Assembly: GCA_963728935.1 (NCBI GenBank)
Contig: CAVSMC010000002.1
Span: forward strand, 326,908 to 390,907
Direction: 5' to 3'
Length of the DNA stretch: 64,000 nucleotides
Source: CAVSMC01 sp963728935
GTDB lineage: Bacteria; Pseudomonadota; Gammaproteobacteria; Burkholderiales; Casimicrobiaceae
Part shown: positions 51,052-60,042 of the stretch, piece by piece
How the letters are laid out: every line of letters starts with the position of its first letter
How positions within the stretch are numbered: position 1 is the first letter of the stretch
The notes under the pieces: generated by a model
Database searches by the model: none
The model's input: only the letters and a program-made list of their open reading frames with translations
Told to the model about the DNA's origin: nothing
Translations under genes and position numbers: made by a program

Positions 51052-52803
51052 GTGGCTCAATTGCTATCGGTGAACGTCGGCCTTCCACGCGACATCGAGT
51101 GGAAGGGACGCACTGTGCACACCGGGATCTGGAAGGATCCGGTGCGTGCTCGCTGTCGGGTCGGCCGGTTGAATCTGGACGGAGATGGTCAAGGCGACCT
51201 GGCCGGGCACGGAGGTGAGCAGCGCGCCGTGTTCGTCTACCAGATCGAATCGTATCGCTATTGGCAGGAGCAGCTGAAAAGAACCGACTTCGTGCACGGA
51301 CAGTTCGGCGAGAACTTCACGGTCGAAGGACTGGGGGACGATGCCGTGTGCATCGGCGACCGTTATCAGATCGGCAGCGCGCTGTTCGAGGTCACGCAGC
51401 CTCGCGTTACCTGCTATCGCGTCGGCATCCGGATGAACGAGCCGCGAATGCCGGCATTGCTGACATCGAGCGGACGACCAGGGTTCTACTTTCGCGTTCT
51501 GCAGGAAGGCCAGGTCGGCCCCGCGGACGAAATCCTGAAGGTGGGAGAGGCGAAGGAGCGAATGACCGTCGCCGAGATCAACGCGCTGCTCTATTCGCCC
51601 GATCATCCGCGCGATCGACTGGAGCGCGCGTTGCAGATCGAGGCGCTTTCGCCCGGATGGCGCTCGTCGTTCGAGGCGTTACTCCGGAGTCACACGAGCG
51701 GTAACGCGGGGCTCGTGCCAGATGCGGCTGCGCATCCGACCGCACCAGGATTTCGGCCGCTTGCGGTGGCAGCAATCGCTCAGGAGTCGGCGGACGTCAT
51801 CTCGCTGACGATGCAGAGGCCGAACGCCCGGCCGCTGCCGGCGGCGATGCCCGGCCAGTACGTGGTCGTGCGTCTTCAATGGGCTGCCAGCGGCGCGCCG
51901 CTGTATCGCAGCTACTCGCTCTCGGGTCCCCCCTCGACGGAGCGCTATCGAATCAGCGTGAAGATCGAAGCGAATGGGGCGGCCGGAACGTACCTGCGGG
52001 AGCATGTTCGGATGGGCGATAGTCTCGAGGTGAGCTCGCCGCGCGGAGGCTTCATTCTGCAGTCCGGAGAGCGGCCGGTCGTGCTGCTTAGCGCAGGAAT
52101 CGGAGCGACGCCGCTTCTGGGTATGCTGTACGCACTGGCGACGGCGCGCTCGACACGGCGTGTCTTGTGGCTGCACGCAGCTCGCGATGGGGAGCATCAT
52201 CCCTTCACCGGCGAAGTTCGCAGGCTCATGCATGCGCTCCCAAACAGCCGCGGCTACGTCTGTTACAGCAGGCCCGGCTCGCGCGACAAAATGGGCGTGG
52301 ATTTCGATGCGGCTGGTCACTTTTCGCGATCGGTCTTCGAGGAAGTCGGTGTCCCACGGGAGGGGAATGTCTACCTCTGCGGGCCGGCTCGCTTCATGGC
52401 AGAGATGAAGGAGACGCTCGCAACGTTGAACGTTGTGCGGGAGCGGATTCACGTCGAGATCTTCAACGGCAGTGAGTCGATGACGCCCGGCGTCGTCGGC
52501 GCGGCGACGCCAACTGCGCATGTTCCCGCGGACGACGCCAACACCGGTCCGCTGGTGTCGTTCGCGCGCAGCCGCATCGCCGCACATTGGAAGGCATCCG
52601 TCTACGAAAGCATTCTGGAACTGGCCGAGGCGTGCGACGTCCCGGTCCGTTGGTCGTGTCGGACCGGTGTTTGTCACAGCTGTGAGAGCGGCCTGGTTTC
52701 TGGCAAGGTCGTTTATGGCCCTGAGCCACTCGACCAGCCGGCGGAGGGCAACGTGCTCGTTTGCTGCTCGCAACCGAGCAGCGACCTCGTCATCGATCTG
52801 TGA
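51052..52803 (+). CDS. MOSC-FNR-(2Fe-2S) fusion oxidoreductase
   Basis: A 583-residue multidomain protein. Residues 1-220 are a MOSC domain with 3-alpha extension (HGGEQRAVFVYQIESYRYW, FGENFTVEGL, VTQPRVTCYRVGIRM, whose Cys may bind the molybdenum cofactor). Residues about 240-470 are an FNR module (YRSYSLSGPP, VLLSAGIGATPLLGML, YLCGPARFMAEM). The last 85 residues are a ferredoxin with CRTGVCHSCESG and a final Cys in VCCSQP. The fusion resembles YiiM/YcbX-type proteins that reduce N-hydroxylated compounds, with its reductase attached. GTG 51052 is the start. Confidence 0.9.
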   Translation: MAQLLSVNVGLPRDIEWKGRTVHTGIWKDPVRARCRVGRLNLDGDGQGDLAGHGGEQRAVFVYQIESYRYWQEQLKRTDFVHGQFGENFTVEGLGDDAVCIGDRYQIGSALFEVTQPRVTCYRVGIRMNEPRMPALLTSSGRPGFYFRVLQEGQVGPADEILKVGEAKERMTVAEINALLYSPDHPRDRLERALQIEALSPGWRSSFEALLRSHTSGNAGLVPDAAAHPTAPGFRPLAVAAIAQESADVISLTMQRPNARPLPAAMPGQYVVVRLQWAASGAPLYRSYSLSGPPSTERYRISVKIEANGAAGTYLREHVRMGDSLEVSSPRGGFILQSGERPVVLLSAGIGATPLLGMLYALATARSTRRVLWLHAARDGEHHPFTGEVRRLMHALPNSRGYVCYSRPGSRDKMGVDFDAAGHFSRSVFEEVGVPREGNVYLCGPARFMAEMKETLATLNVVRERIHVEIFNGSESMTPGVVGAATPTAHVPADDANTGPLVSFARSRIAAHWKASVYESILELAEACDVPVRWSCRTGVCHSCESGLVSGKVVYGPEPLDQPAEGNVLVCCSQPSSDLVIDL

Positions 52804-52899
52804 TCTACGAATCACTCGCCGAAAGCGAAAGTTGAGGGCGGCAGATCAGACCGAAGGCCGCGTCCAGCATCGGGCAGCGGAAGCGAAGCGGGCTGCGAT

Positions 52900-53340
52900 T
52901 CAGCCGGCGGACTTGTTAAAGTGGTCAAGCGCCAACGGGGTATATTGGCCGACTTCGATGAGGTAGCCGTCGGGATCGCGCATATAGCAACGCCACTCCC
53001 AGCCGTGATTGTCCAACGGCTCGGTAAGGAAGAACGCTCCTTTGCCACCCCACTCCTTGTAGCAGGCCCAGATGTCGGCGACACGCAAGTTGAGGAAGCT
53101 ATTCGCTCTTTCGAGATCCGAAGGCGGTTCCAGGAGCACGTCTGGCTTGTCGGGAGTCGGGCCGCCACCGGAATTGAGAATGATCCAGGTGTTGACCAAT
53201 TTGATGTAGCAGGGATTTTCTGGCTTGATTACTTTTCCGCCAAGAATTCGGACGTAGAAGTCCTTCGCTTTTTCCTGATCTCTCACCGTGAAGAAATGCG
53301 CGACGAAGAAACCTTCGTTTGCAATAGGTGCATCGGTCAT
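52900..53340 (-). CDS. VOC/glyoxalase family protein
   Basis: A 146-residue protein with paired beta-alpha-beta-beta-beta modules of the VOC fold: FVAHFFTVRDQEKAKDFYVRILGGKV at the start and DIWACYKEWGGKGAFFLTEP ... WRCYMRDPDGYLIEVGQY at the end, where the Glu is a typical metal ligand. Start ATG 53340 is preceded by AGGGAG. Such proteins include dioxygenases, glyoxalases and antibiotic-binding proteins; the substrate is unknown. It is convergent with the MOSC fusion gene. Confidence 0.85.
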   Translation of the reverse strand: MTDAPIANEGFFVAHFFTVRDQEKAKDFYVRILGGKVIKPENPCYIKLVNTWIILNSGGGPTPDKPDVLLEPPSDLERANSFLNLRVADIWACYKEWGGKGAFFLTEPLDNHGWEWRCYMRDPDGYLIEVGQYTPLALDHFNKSAG

Positions 53341-53732
53341 GCGGTACTCCCTGTGTTGGCCACATAGAAACTCGCACGCCGGCCAGCGGGGCACCCACCG
53401 CTCACCGACCAGTTCCGACGTCTCGTACGAGACGAAAAACCAAATCGCGGTGCGGCGCTGATCTATTCCCGATTCACGGACCAGCTCGCCAGAGCGGCGA
53501 TATCTGCGAACGATTGGGTCATGAACTTGCGCGAGCTTTCGGTATGCAAGCGTTCCTCGGCCTTGAAGGCAAAGGTGTTCCTGGCGGCATTCATAATCTG
53601 ATTGGCGCAGCTGGACCAGATGCATTTCAATGCGGCTCAGTTCGTCGCCCGCCGACTTCGGCGGTCTTCACCACCAAAGGCATGCAAAGCACAGGAGGTA
53701 GTGGCCCCGGACTCGCTACCACGTTGATGGCC
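53341..53732. other. Stretch without a recognisable gene
   Basis: I see no supportable gene between the VOC start and the phospholipase D stop; open frames present are short and lack family similarity. Confidence 0.4.
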
Positions 53733-55331
53733 TCATAGGAGCTGCTCAGGCACGAACGGTCCAAACAGCATGTTCTGAAACCGCATCAGCGGCGTCGCCT
53801 CCGGCTCCTGCCTCAAGACGACCTCGCCGGCGTCCGTGTTCGTCAGCCACTCGAGCGTCACGCCGTCGCTCGCAAATCGCAGCCGATAGGAGCTCCCGCG
53901 CTGGGTCGTGGCGATAACATCGATGACTTGCCTTGCCAGCTCCGGACATTCTGCAAGCATTCCGAGCTCGGTATTGGTGCTGTCCGACCGCGGATCGAGG
54001 TTCACCGAGCCGATGTAGACGATCGATTCATCGATCACCGCTGCCTTCGTATGCAGGCGGCCAAGTGCCATCGTGGGCACCAGCAGCTCGTCGTTGTGCC
54101 ACATCCGCGTTGGACTTAGCTCGTACAGCTCGACGCCGCTTCTGAGAAGCTCGACGCGGTAGCGGGCGTAGCCCGCGTGGACGAGCGGTACATCATTCGC
54201 CGCGAGCGAATTGGTCAGGATCGCGACCTTGACGTTGCGCTTGATCAGCTCGCTGAAGGCCTCGACGCCCGTTGAGCCGGGCACAAAATAGGGCGACGAG
54301 ATCACGACGTTGCGCTTCGAGGCGCTTACGCGATCCATGATGTCCATCTGCGCGCTCATTGAGCGCGCCATCTCGACGGTGGTCGCGTTGACCTTGTCCG
54401 GCCGGTCGGCGAACGCGACCGCTGTTCCCCAGGTCAGTTGCAGTTGTCCGGCATCGAGATCGCGACCTAACGGATGGTAGCCCAGCATGTCGGTGACGGG
54501 CACGGGGATCGATGTCATCTGCTCGCCATCCTCGACGAGATGATCAAAGCCGCGTTGCAAGTCGCTTCGGTCGTCGCCGCCGGAGACGATGCTTTCCACG
54601 GGATAGGTTTCCTGGCTGTTCCAGTACATATCGAAGATGTCTCGCAGCCGCTGCATCGCGCCGCCCACCACCAGCACGTCCATGTCGACGAAATTGCTCG
54701 TCGGGCTGCGAGTGAAATACTCGTCTGCGATGTTGCGTCCGCCCATCACCGCCACGACGCCGTCGGCGATAAACAGCTTGTTGTGCATCCGGTGATTGAG
54801 GCGCCGAAAATCGGCGAGCGACGCCATGTACTTGGTGGCGACGCTTTGCCGGCCGCAGCAGAACGGATTGAAGACGCGCACTTCGACATTCTCAAACGCG
54901 GCCAGACCGCGAAACATCTGGTCGCCACCGGTCGTGTTGAGGTCGTCCACGAGCAGGCGCACGCGCACGCCGCGCAACGCCGCGTCGCGCAGGTTGCGCA
55001 TGAACAGACGCCCGGTGCGATCGTTTGCAATGAGGTAGTACTGAACGTCGAGCGAGTGGACCGCGCGGCGCGCCAGCTCGACCCTTGCGTCGAGCGACGA
55101 GAAGCCCACGGGCATTAGCCGGAATCCGGTCATGCTCGGGTTCGGCGTCGAGTCCCGAACGGCGCGCCCAAGGGCACTGTCGGCAGCGGGCGCGAGCGCG
55201 GACGACGTTGGGCGATCGGGCATCGCCGGCAGCACGCCGCAGGCGGGCAGCAGCAGGACCGCCATCAACCCCGCGACCACCGTGCGAGATAGCGACGAGG
55301 CACCCGTCAGCCGTCTACCGGTGGCATTCAT
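53733..55331 (-). CDS. Phospholipase D/cardiolipin synthase-like lipoprotein
   Basis: A 532-residue protein with a lipoprotein signal (AGLMAVLLLPACG, lipobox LPAC near residue 31). Two HKD motifs are present: HNKLFIADGVVAVMGGRN near residue 182 and HTKAAVIDESIVYIGSVNLDPRS near residue 432, so the catalytic pair is complete. The overall pattern matches periplasmic PLD-family proteins related to ClsC/YmdC, which transfer phosphatidyl groups or hydrolyse phospholipids. It probably sits on the outer membrane facing the periplasm. Confidence 0.9.
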   Translation of the reverse strand: MNATGRRLTGASSLSRTVVAGLMAVLLLPACGVLPAMPDRPTSSALAPAADSALGRAVRDSTPNPSMTGFRLMPVGFSSLDARVELARRAVHSLDVQYYLIANDRTGRLFMRNLRDAALRGVRVRLLVDDLNTTGGDQMFRGLAAFENVEVRVFNPFCCGRQSVATKYMASLADFRRLNHRMHNKLFIADGVVAVMGGRNIADEYFTRSPTSNFVDMDVLVVGGAMQRLRDIFDMYWNSQETYPVESIVSGGDDRSDLQRGFDHLVEDGEQMTSIPVPVTDMLGYHPLGRDLDAGQLQLTWGTAVAFADRPDKVNATTVEMARSMSAQMDIMDRVSASKRNVVISSPYFVPGSTGVEAFSELIKRNVKVAILTNSLAANDVPLVHAGYARYRVELLRSGVELYELSPTRMWHNDELLVPTMALGRLHTKAAVIDESIVYIGSVNLDPRSDSTNTELGMLAECPELARQVIDVIATTQRGSSYRLRFASDGVTLEWLTNTDAGEVVLRQEPEATPLMRFQNMLFGPFVPEQLL

Positions 55332-55364
55332 GGCGGGCCTTGCTCGCTCCCTATGAATTGCAAA

Positions 55365-56450
55365 TCATCCAAAAGTAAAGGCGTATGCTTCGACGCCCGG
55401 ATCGAGAAATTCGATCTCGAACGTGCGATCCGCGATGGGCGCGGATTGGCGGATGAGCTGATAGAGCCTCTGGAAGTCGGCCGTGCCGAGACCTTGGTCG
55501 TCGACGTCGGCTCCGTGCGCGGCTCCCGGCGGTCGCCCATCGATCAGTACGCGAAAGCGAACGTTACCTCCGCCGGTTGGCGGCCCCATCACGAGATGAA
55601 GGTCGCGGGCGTGAAAACGATACGCGATGCGCCCATTCGGCTTGTTCAACACCACCGCCCGCGGGGTCATCGTCCAGTCGCCCGATAACGCCCAATGGTT
55701 GAGGGACAAACGCGCAGGCACGGCGTAGACGCGTGACCTGTCGCGTAGCGCGCCGCCCGATGACGCGAAATTCTCGGTACGGTCATAACCCACGTAGTTT
55801 TCCGGCGACTTCAGGTTGTTCCAGTCGGGCGAAGCCTCGATGCCGCGCGCATCAACCGTGGCGAGACCATGACCGACGCCACCGTTGCCCGCCTCGAGCA
55901 GCAGCCCCTGGATGATCCGTTCGGATTGTTCGTAGCCACCCTCGCCAAACTGGTGATGGCGAATGCGCCCTTGCGCATCGACGATATAGAGTGCAGGCCA
56001 ATACTGGTTGTCGAGTGCCTTCCAGACCGCGAAATCGTTGTCGATCGCGATGGGATACACGACGTGCATCTCGGTGGCCGCCCGGCGCACGTTGTCGACG
56101 TTGTGCTCGAAAGGGAATTCGGGTGAATGCACGCCGATGACCACGAGCCCCTGATCCTTGTACTTCTCGGCCCAAGCGCGCACGTAAGGTTCCGTGCGCA
56201 ACCAGTTGATGCAGGTATAGGTCCATACATCGACGACGACGACCTTGCCGCGCAGAACGCTCGGCGACAATGGTCCCGAATTAAGCCATGCGGTCGCTCC
56301 ACCAAGAGAAGGCAACGCACCTTCGCTGGGTAGCTGAAGCGCCGTGGAAGCCTCTTGCTTCGCCATGCCCTTCTCCTCGGCCAGGGTCTCGAGCGGCGTG
56401 GCGGCTGCGCCGGCGAATATCCCGACGACCAGGAGTTGGATCGCTCTCAT
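55365..56450 (-). CDS. Thioredoxin-like DipZ-family exported protein, one Cys missing
   Basis: A 361-residue protein with a signal peptide (LLVVGIFAGAAATPLETLA). Residues 55-200 form a TlpA/thioredoxin domain with the active site region VWTYTCINWLRTEPYVRAWAEK: Cys is present, but the second Cys of the usual C-x-x-C is Trp, so it cannot perform normal dithiol exchange. The C-terminal 150 residues match the DipZ carbohydrate-binding-like module (ALSGDWTMTPRAVVL, VRFRVLIDGRPPGAAHG). A one-Cys peroxidase or thiol-binding role is possible. It is 33 bp downstream-adjacent to the phospholipase gene, on the same strand. Confidence 0.88.
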   Translation of the reverse strand: MRAIQLLVVGIFAGAAATPLETLAEEKGMAKQEASTALQLPSEGALPSLGGATAWLNSGPLSPSVLRGKVVVVDVWTYTCINWLRTEPYVRAWAEKYKDQGLVVIGVHSPEFPFEHNVDNVRRAATEMHVVYPIAIDNDFAVWKALDNQYWPALYIVDAQGRIRHHQFGEGGYEQSERIIQGLLLEAGNGGVGHGLATVDARGIEASPDWNNLKSPENYVGYDRTENFASSGGALRDRSRVYAVPARLSLNHWALSGDWTMTPRAVVLNKPNGRIAYRFHARDLHLVMGPPTGGGNVRFRVLIDGRPPGAAHGADVDDQGLGTADFQRLYQLIRQSAPIADRTFEIEFLDPGVEAYAFTFG

Positions 56451-56545
56451 AACGAGTGCCTTTCCGGAACGCGCGGCTCACTGCGCTCGAAGACCGTGGA
56501 AGCGCGGCCCGTGTCGCGTCGCCACGACGCCGGCGCACCGCCCGG

Positions 56546-57583
56546 TCAGTATGCGTCCACGTCCAGCACTGCCTGCGCAAACGCCTGCGGCGCTTCCTGC
56601 GGCAAGTTGTGACCGACCCCGCCCTTGATAAGGCGGTGAGCATAGGGACCCGAGAACTTCTTCGCATACGCGTCAGGTTCCAGATGCGGCGCGCCATTGG
56701 CATCGCCTTCGAGGGTAATCGTGGGAACCTTAATGACCGGGGCTTCGGCGAGCCTCTTGTCGAGTGCCTCATATTTCGGTTCGCCTTCAGCGAGCGCAAG
56801 ACGCCACCGATAGTTGTGAATCGTGATCGCTACGTGATCCGGATTGTCAAAGGACGCCGCAGTGCGATCGAACGTCGCATCGTCGAACTCCCACTTCGGC
56901 GAAGCGAGCTGCCAGATGAGCTTCGCAAAGTCGTGCCGGTTCTTGTCGTAGCCGACGCGGCCGCGCTCCGTCGCGAAATAGAACTGATACCACCATTGAA
57001 ATTCGGCCGCCGGCGGCAACGGCATTTTGCCGGCCTCCTGGCTCCCGATCAGGTAACCGCTGACGGACACCATCGCCTTGCAACGGTCCGGCCAAAGCGC
57101 CGCGATGACGTTGGCCGTGCGCGCGCCCCAATCGAATCCAGCCAGCGTCGCGCTCTGGATGTTGAGCGCATCCATGAAGGCGACGATGTCGACTGCCACC
57201 GCCGAGGGCTGGCCGTTGCGAAATGTCTCGCTCGCAAGGAAGCGCGTCGGACCGTATCCGCGCAGATACGGCACGAGGACCCGGTAGCCCGCCGACGCAA
57301 GCAGTGGGGCGACGTCCACAAAGCTGTAGATGTCGTAGGGCCAACCGTGAAGAAGAATGACCGCTCGACCATTTGGCGGGCCGGCTTCGGCGTAGCCGAT
57401 ACTCAGGACTCCGGCATCGATCTGCTTCAACGACGGGAACGACTTGTTGGTCCCCGGCTTGACGGGTTTCGCTTTGCCTGGCCGTGCGTCCGCAGGGGTG
57501 GTCATGGCGAGCTCGGCGGCCGCCACGGAAAGCAGCGCGGCGCCCACGAAGCTGCGTCGCGAACGGTTCACTTCGTTGTGCAT
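56546..57583 (-). CDS. Exported alpha/beta hydrolase, epoxide hydrolase/dehalogenase type
   Basis: A 345-residue protein with a twin-arginine-like start (NRSRRSFVGAALLSVAAAEL). The elbow GFDWGARTA has Asp as nucleophile, typical of epoxide hydrolases and haloalkane dehalogenases rather than serine esterases. LLHGWPYDIYSF is the oxyanion loop and GGVGHNLPQEAP holds the catalytic His. ATG 57583 is preceded by AAGGAGA. On the minus strand, 115 bp upstream of the start, lies a copy of the shared promoter-like element. Confidence 0.9.
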   Translation of the reverse strand: MHNEVNRSRRSFVGAALLSVAAAELAMTTPADARPGKAKPVKPGTNKSFPSLKQIDAGVLSIGYAEAGPPNGRAVILLHGWPYDIYSFVDVAPLLASAGYRVLVPYLRGYGPTRFLASETFRNGQPSAVAVDIVAFMDALNIQSATLAGFDWGARTANVIAALWPDRCKAMVSVSGYLIGSQEAGKMPLPPAAEFQWWYQFYFATERGRVGYDKNRHDFAKLIWQLASPKWEFDDATFDRTAASFDNPDHVAITIHNYRWRLALAEGEPKYEALDKRLAEAPVIKVPTITLEGDANGAPHLEPDAYAKKFSGPYAHRLIKGGVGHNLPQEAPQAFAQAVLDVDAY

Positions 57584-57697
57584 ACGCTTCTCCTTCATGA
57601 GCCATGAGTACGCGCCTCTTCGGAGACATTGACGCAAACTTCTCGTGAATCACTTGTCCCCAGGGTCCTATCAGACCGCATGTGGCGAATCGAATCC

Positions 57698-57712
57698 ATT
57701 GGACGATGGTAT
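57698..57712 (-). promoter_or_regulatory. Copy of the shared promoter-like element (site 7, minus orientation)
   Basis: On the minus strand ATACCATCGTCCAAT is a perfect core match, followed by GGATTCG. It points to the Asp-nucleophile hydrolase, whose start is about 115 bp away. With the plus-oriented site at 57761 it forms a divergent promoter region. Confidence 0.65.
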
Positions 57713-57760
57713 TGGGTGGGACCGGCATGGCCATCGAGACCAATGCCAAGGTATCGATCA

Positions 57761-57775
57761 ATACCATGGTCCGAT
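57761..57775 (+). promoter_or_regulatory. Copy of the shared promoter-like element (site 8)
   Basis: ATACCATGGTCCGAT, preceded by GGTATCGATCA (giving GGTAT...ATACC symmetry). It is 76 bp before the ATG of the secreted repeat protein at 57851. Confidence 0.6.
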
Positions 57776-57850
57776 ATCTCCGTTGCTCTAACCGGAGTTT
57801 GCTCGCCTTTGTATATCGCATTGATATGCGCAACCGCGAAGGAGTGGCAA

Positions 57851-58282
57851 ATGAACACAGGAATCTGCACGGTCGTCGCGACGGTGCTTGCGGCTGGTTT
57901 CTCAACGGGTGCAAGTGCGGACGACAGCAGTCTGAGTCCGTTCGGCGGCGACAGCTATGCCTATTTTCAACGGGGGATGTCGCGCGTTGGCGCAGCGCCT
58001 ACTACTTTTCATCGCGACAACCCTAGAGACACTTCGGAACGCGAATATCAGGCGTTGTCATCATGGGCCCCCGTGTGGCATCCAGTACCAGCCGCCGACA
58101 GGATGCCGGCGATGGTTCGCATGAGTAACCCGACCGGGTTATCACTGCGCGAGTATCAGGCACTGTCTTCGAATTCGCAGGTATGGCAGCTACCGGACTC
58201 GCCCCGCGATGCACCGAGCGCCCCGATTCGACGCAAAGCAGAGGGCGCGGTCCGTAGCGAATTGATTTCCTGCACGGCCTAA
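57851..58282 (+). CDS. Small secreted repeat protein (paralogue of the one at 45669)
   Basis: A 143-residue protein with a signal peptide (TVVATVLAAGFSTGASA, cleavage before DDSS). The mature N-terminus DSSLSPFGGDSYAYFQRG is followed by two repeats: DNPRDTSEREYQALSSWAPVWHPVP and SNPTGLSLREYQALSSNSQVW. A short basic tail ends with SCTA. The AAGGAG before ATG 57851 is strong. It is the cleaner of two family members in this window and probably shows the true length. I know no named domain for this repeat; a periplasmic or secreted role is all that can be inferred. Confidence 0.8.
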   Translation: MNTGICTVVATVLAAGFSTGASADDSSLSPFGGDSYAYFQRGMSRVGAAPTTFHRDNPRDTSEREYQALSSWAPVWHPVPAADRMPAMVRMSNPTGLSLREYQALSSNSQVWQLPDSPRDAPSAPIRRKAEGAVRSELISCTA

Positions 58283-58374
58283 TATGCCGTGATCATTTTG
58301 TCGCCCTGGCATCGAGCTGCAACGCAATACTTCACCGACTGATCCTAGGCTCCGCTACACGAAGATATCGGCCG

Positions 58375-58389
58375 ATACCTTCGTCCAAT
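58375..58389 (+). promoter_or_regulatory. Copy of the shared promoter-like element (site 9)
   Basis: ATACCTTCGTCCAAT, preceded by ATATCGGCCG. It is 63 bp before the DUF6130 gene and therefore could drive the DUF6130-P460-DoxX-VOC-peroxiredoxin series. Confidence 0.55.
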
Positions 58390-58451
58390 CGACAGGGCCC
58401 GCCGCGGCTGGTGGAATTGGTTCCACATGCCGGGTACAACATCGGAGCGAA

Positions 58452-58877
58452 ATGAAAAACGCTATCAAGACACTTGCCGTCGTTGCGACTGGCGCCCTGC
58501 TCGCGAAGAGCGCGCTCGCCCAGAGCGCGGCGTCGCTCGTCGTACCCATCGAGAACGAGCCGGCGGCCAAGCTGTTCGTTGACTCACCTCTATCTGGTCC
58601 GCTCGCCGGCGGCGTCACGTTCATCCCGTACCGGTTGGAGAACTTGCGCATCCTGCCCGTTGGCGGGCCTGGCGCACGAAACCTGTCCCCTCGGGTCGGT
58701 CATCTGCACATTACCCTCGACGACCTGCCGTGGCAGTGGGCGGATTACGGCCAGAGCAACACCATCATCCTGGTAAATCTGCCGCGCGGCGAGCACAAGG
58801 TATTGATCGAGGCGGTGGATCCCGAAGGCCGCGTCCTTACCGCACAGACCGTGACGTTCAAATCGCCGGGCAAATAA
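58452..58877 (+). CDS. DUF6130 family exported protein
   Basis: A 141-residue protein with a signal peptide (TLAVVATGALLAKSALA before QSAA). The mature part is one beta-rich domain matching DUF6130: RLENLRILPVGGPGARNLSPRVGHLHITLDDLPWQWADYG, then TIILVNLPRGEHKVLIEAVDPEGRVL. The His in VGHLHIT suggests metal or cofactor binding. Function is unknown. It is followed 33 bp later by a cytochrome P460 gene. Confidence 0.82.
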   Translation: MKNAIKTLAVVATGALLAKSALAQSAASLVVPIENEPAAKLFVDSPLSGPLAGGVTFIPYRLENLRILPVGGPGARNLSPRVGHLHITLDDLPWQWADYGQSNTIILVNLPRGEHKVLIEAVDPEGRVLTAQTVTFKSPGK

Positions 58878-58909
58878 GCCCGTCCACGACAGTCAAGAAT
58901 GGATCATCC

Positions 58910-59440
58910 ATGAAGCGCAAAAGCAAGCTCACGATTGCGATAGCCACGGCAGTGCTCGCCGTCCTGGGTGGCACGGCCGTTTACGCGCAGGACAAGTACT
59001 CCTTGAAATCGCCGAGCGGAATCGCGTTCTCCGACTTCAGGGGATACGAGGACTGGTCGGTTGTCTCTTCCGCTCGGACCGACGAAGTGCTCAAAGTGAT
59101 CGTCGCCAATCCAACCATGATCAAGGCGTACAAGGCCGGCGTTCCGGGCAAGGGCCAGCCATTCCCGGAAGGCTCCAAGATCGCGAAGCTCCAGTGGAGC
59201 TTCAAGAAGAGCACGGAGGCCACATTCGTCGTGGATGTGCCGGACGCCCCCACGCAGGCTTTCCTCATCGAGAAGGACAGCAAGCGGTTTCCGGCGACTG
59301 GCGGCTGGGGATACGCGCTCTTCAACCATGACGCGACTGGCAAGATGACGGCCGACGAGGCCAAAGCCGACTGCGGGCACGTATGCCATGTGGCGGTAAA
59401 GAGCAAGGACTACATCTTCCACCCGTATCAAAAGCGGTGA
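58910..59440 (+). CDS. Cytochrome P460 family protein
   Basis: A 176-residue exported protein (signal peptide TIAIATAVLAVLGGTAVYA). The body has FRGYEDWSVVSSARTDEVLKVIVANP, KIAKLQWSF and GWGYALFNHD, typical of cytochrome P460/'cyt_P460' proteins, and the C-terminus carries the heme motif C-G-H-V-C-H (near residue 157). Family members oxidise hydroxylamine or bind NO and cytochrome c' like ligands; outside nitrifiers they are thought to act in nitrosative or oxidative stress. ATG 58910 has only a weak ribosome-binding site. Confidence 0.88.
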   Translation: MKRKSKLTIAIATAVLAVLGGTAVYAQDKYSLKSPSGIAFSDFRGYEDWSVVSSARTDEVLKVIVANPTMIKAYKAGVPGKGQPFPEGSKIAKLQWSFKKSTEATFVVDVPDAPTQAFLIEKDSKRFPATGGWGYALFNHDATGKMTADEAKADCGHVCHVAVKSKDYIFHPYQKR

Positions 59441-59531
59441 ACGTTGGCGGCGGTTCGGTTGTTGCGTTTCGCGTGCTCGGCCGCCATCCGGCTCGGTCGC
59501 GCAGTCGGATGACCGGATGCTGCTCTAGATC

Positions 59532-59996
59532 ATGGATGCATCTCTCATCACGCTTGGCGCGCAGGCGCCCGACGCCGCGCTCACCGTCAATCGCGTGGCG
59601 CTGGGCGTGTTCTTCGCGATCAGTGGCTACCTCAAGCTGTTCAACGCTTCCAGGCACGCGACACTGACACGCACACTGCAAGCCGCTGGCGTGCGCGCGG
59701 TGCCGATCATGCAATGGCTGGTGCCCGGTGTCGAGTTCAGCGCCGGATGTGCGCTCATCCTGGGCCTGTTGTCCGCGCTCGCAGCGTTCGGACTCTTCGT
59801 GGTCTCCTTCTTCGCCTTCAGGCTCGATGCCGTCAAACGCATAGACGGATGGCAGCCGATCAATCGAGCCGATTGGATCGGCGACCTGCTCTACCTGCCC
59901 GAAGCGCTTTACTGCATCGGATTGGCGGTCGTGATGCTGGGAGGGCCCGGACCCTGGAGCCTTGACGTCAAGCTCGCGGCGTTTCTCGCAACATGA
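59532..59996 (+). CDS. DoxX-family membrane protein
   Basis: A 154-residue integral membrane protein with four helices, matching DoxX: ALGVFFAISGYLKLFNASRHATLTRTLQAAGVRAVP, then VPGVEFSAGCALILGLLSALAAFGLFVVSF, and a last hydrophobic segment before GGPGPW. DoxX-like proteins are associated with respiratory or redox membrane processes. It lies between cytochrome P460 and a VOC gene with 91 and 46 bp gaps, likely the same transcript. Confidence 0.85.
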   Translation: MDASLITLGAQAPDAALTVNRVALGVFFAISGYLKLFNASRHATLTRTLQAAGVRAVPIMQWLVPGVEFSAGCALILGLLSALAAFGLFVVSFFAFRLDAVKRIDGWQPINRADWIGDLLYLPEALYCIGLAVVMLGGPGPWSLDVKLAAFLAT

Positions 59997-60042
59997 GGCG
60001 CGCGTTTCTGATCCCACTCGCCACCAACCTACGGAGGTCACC

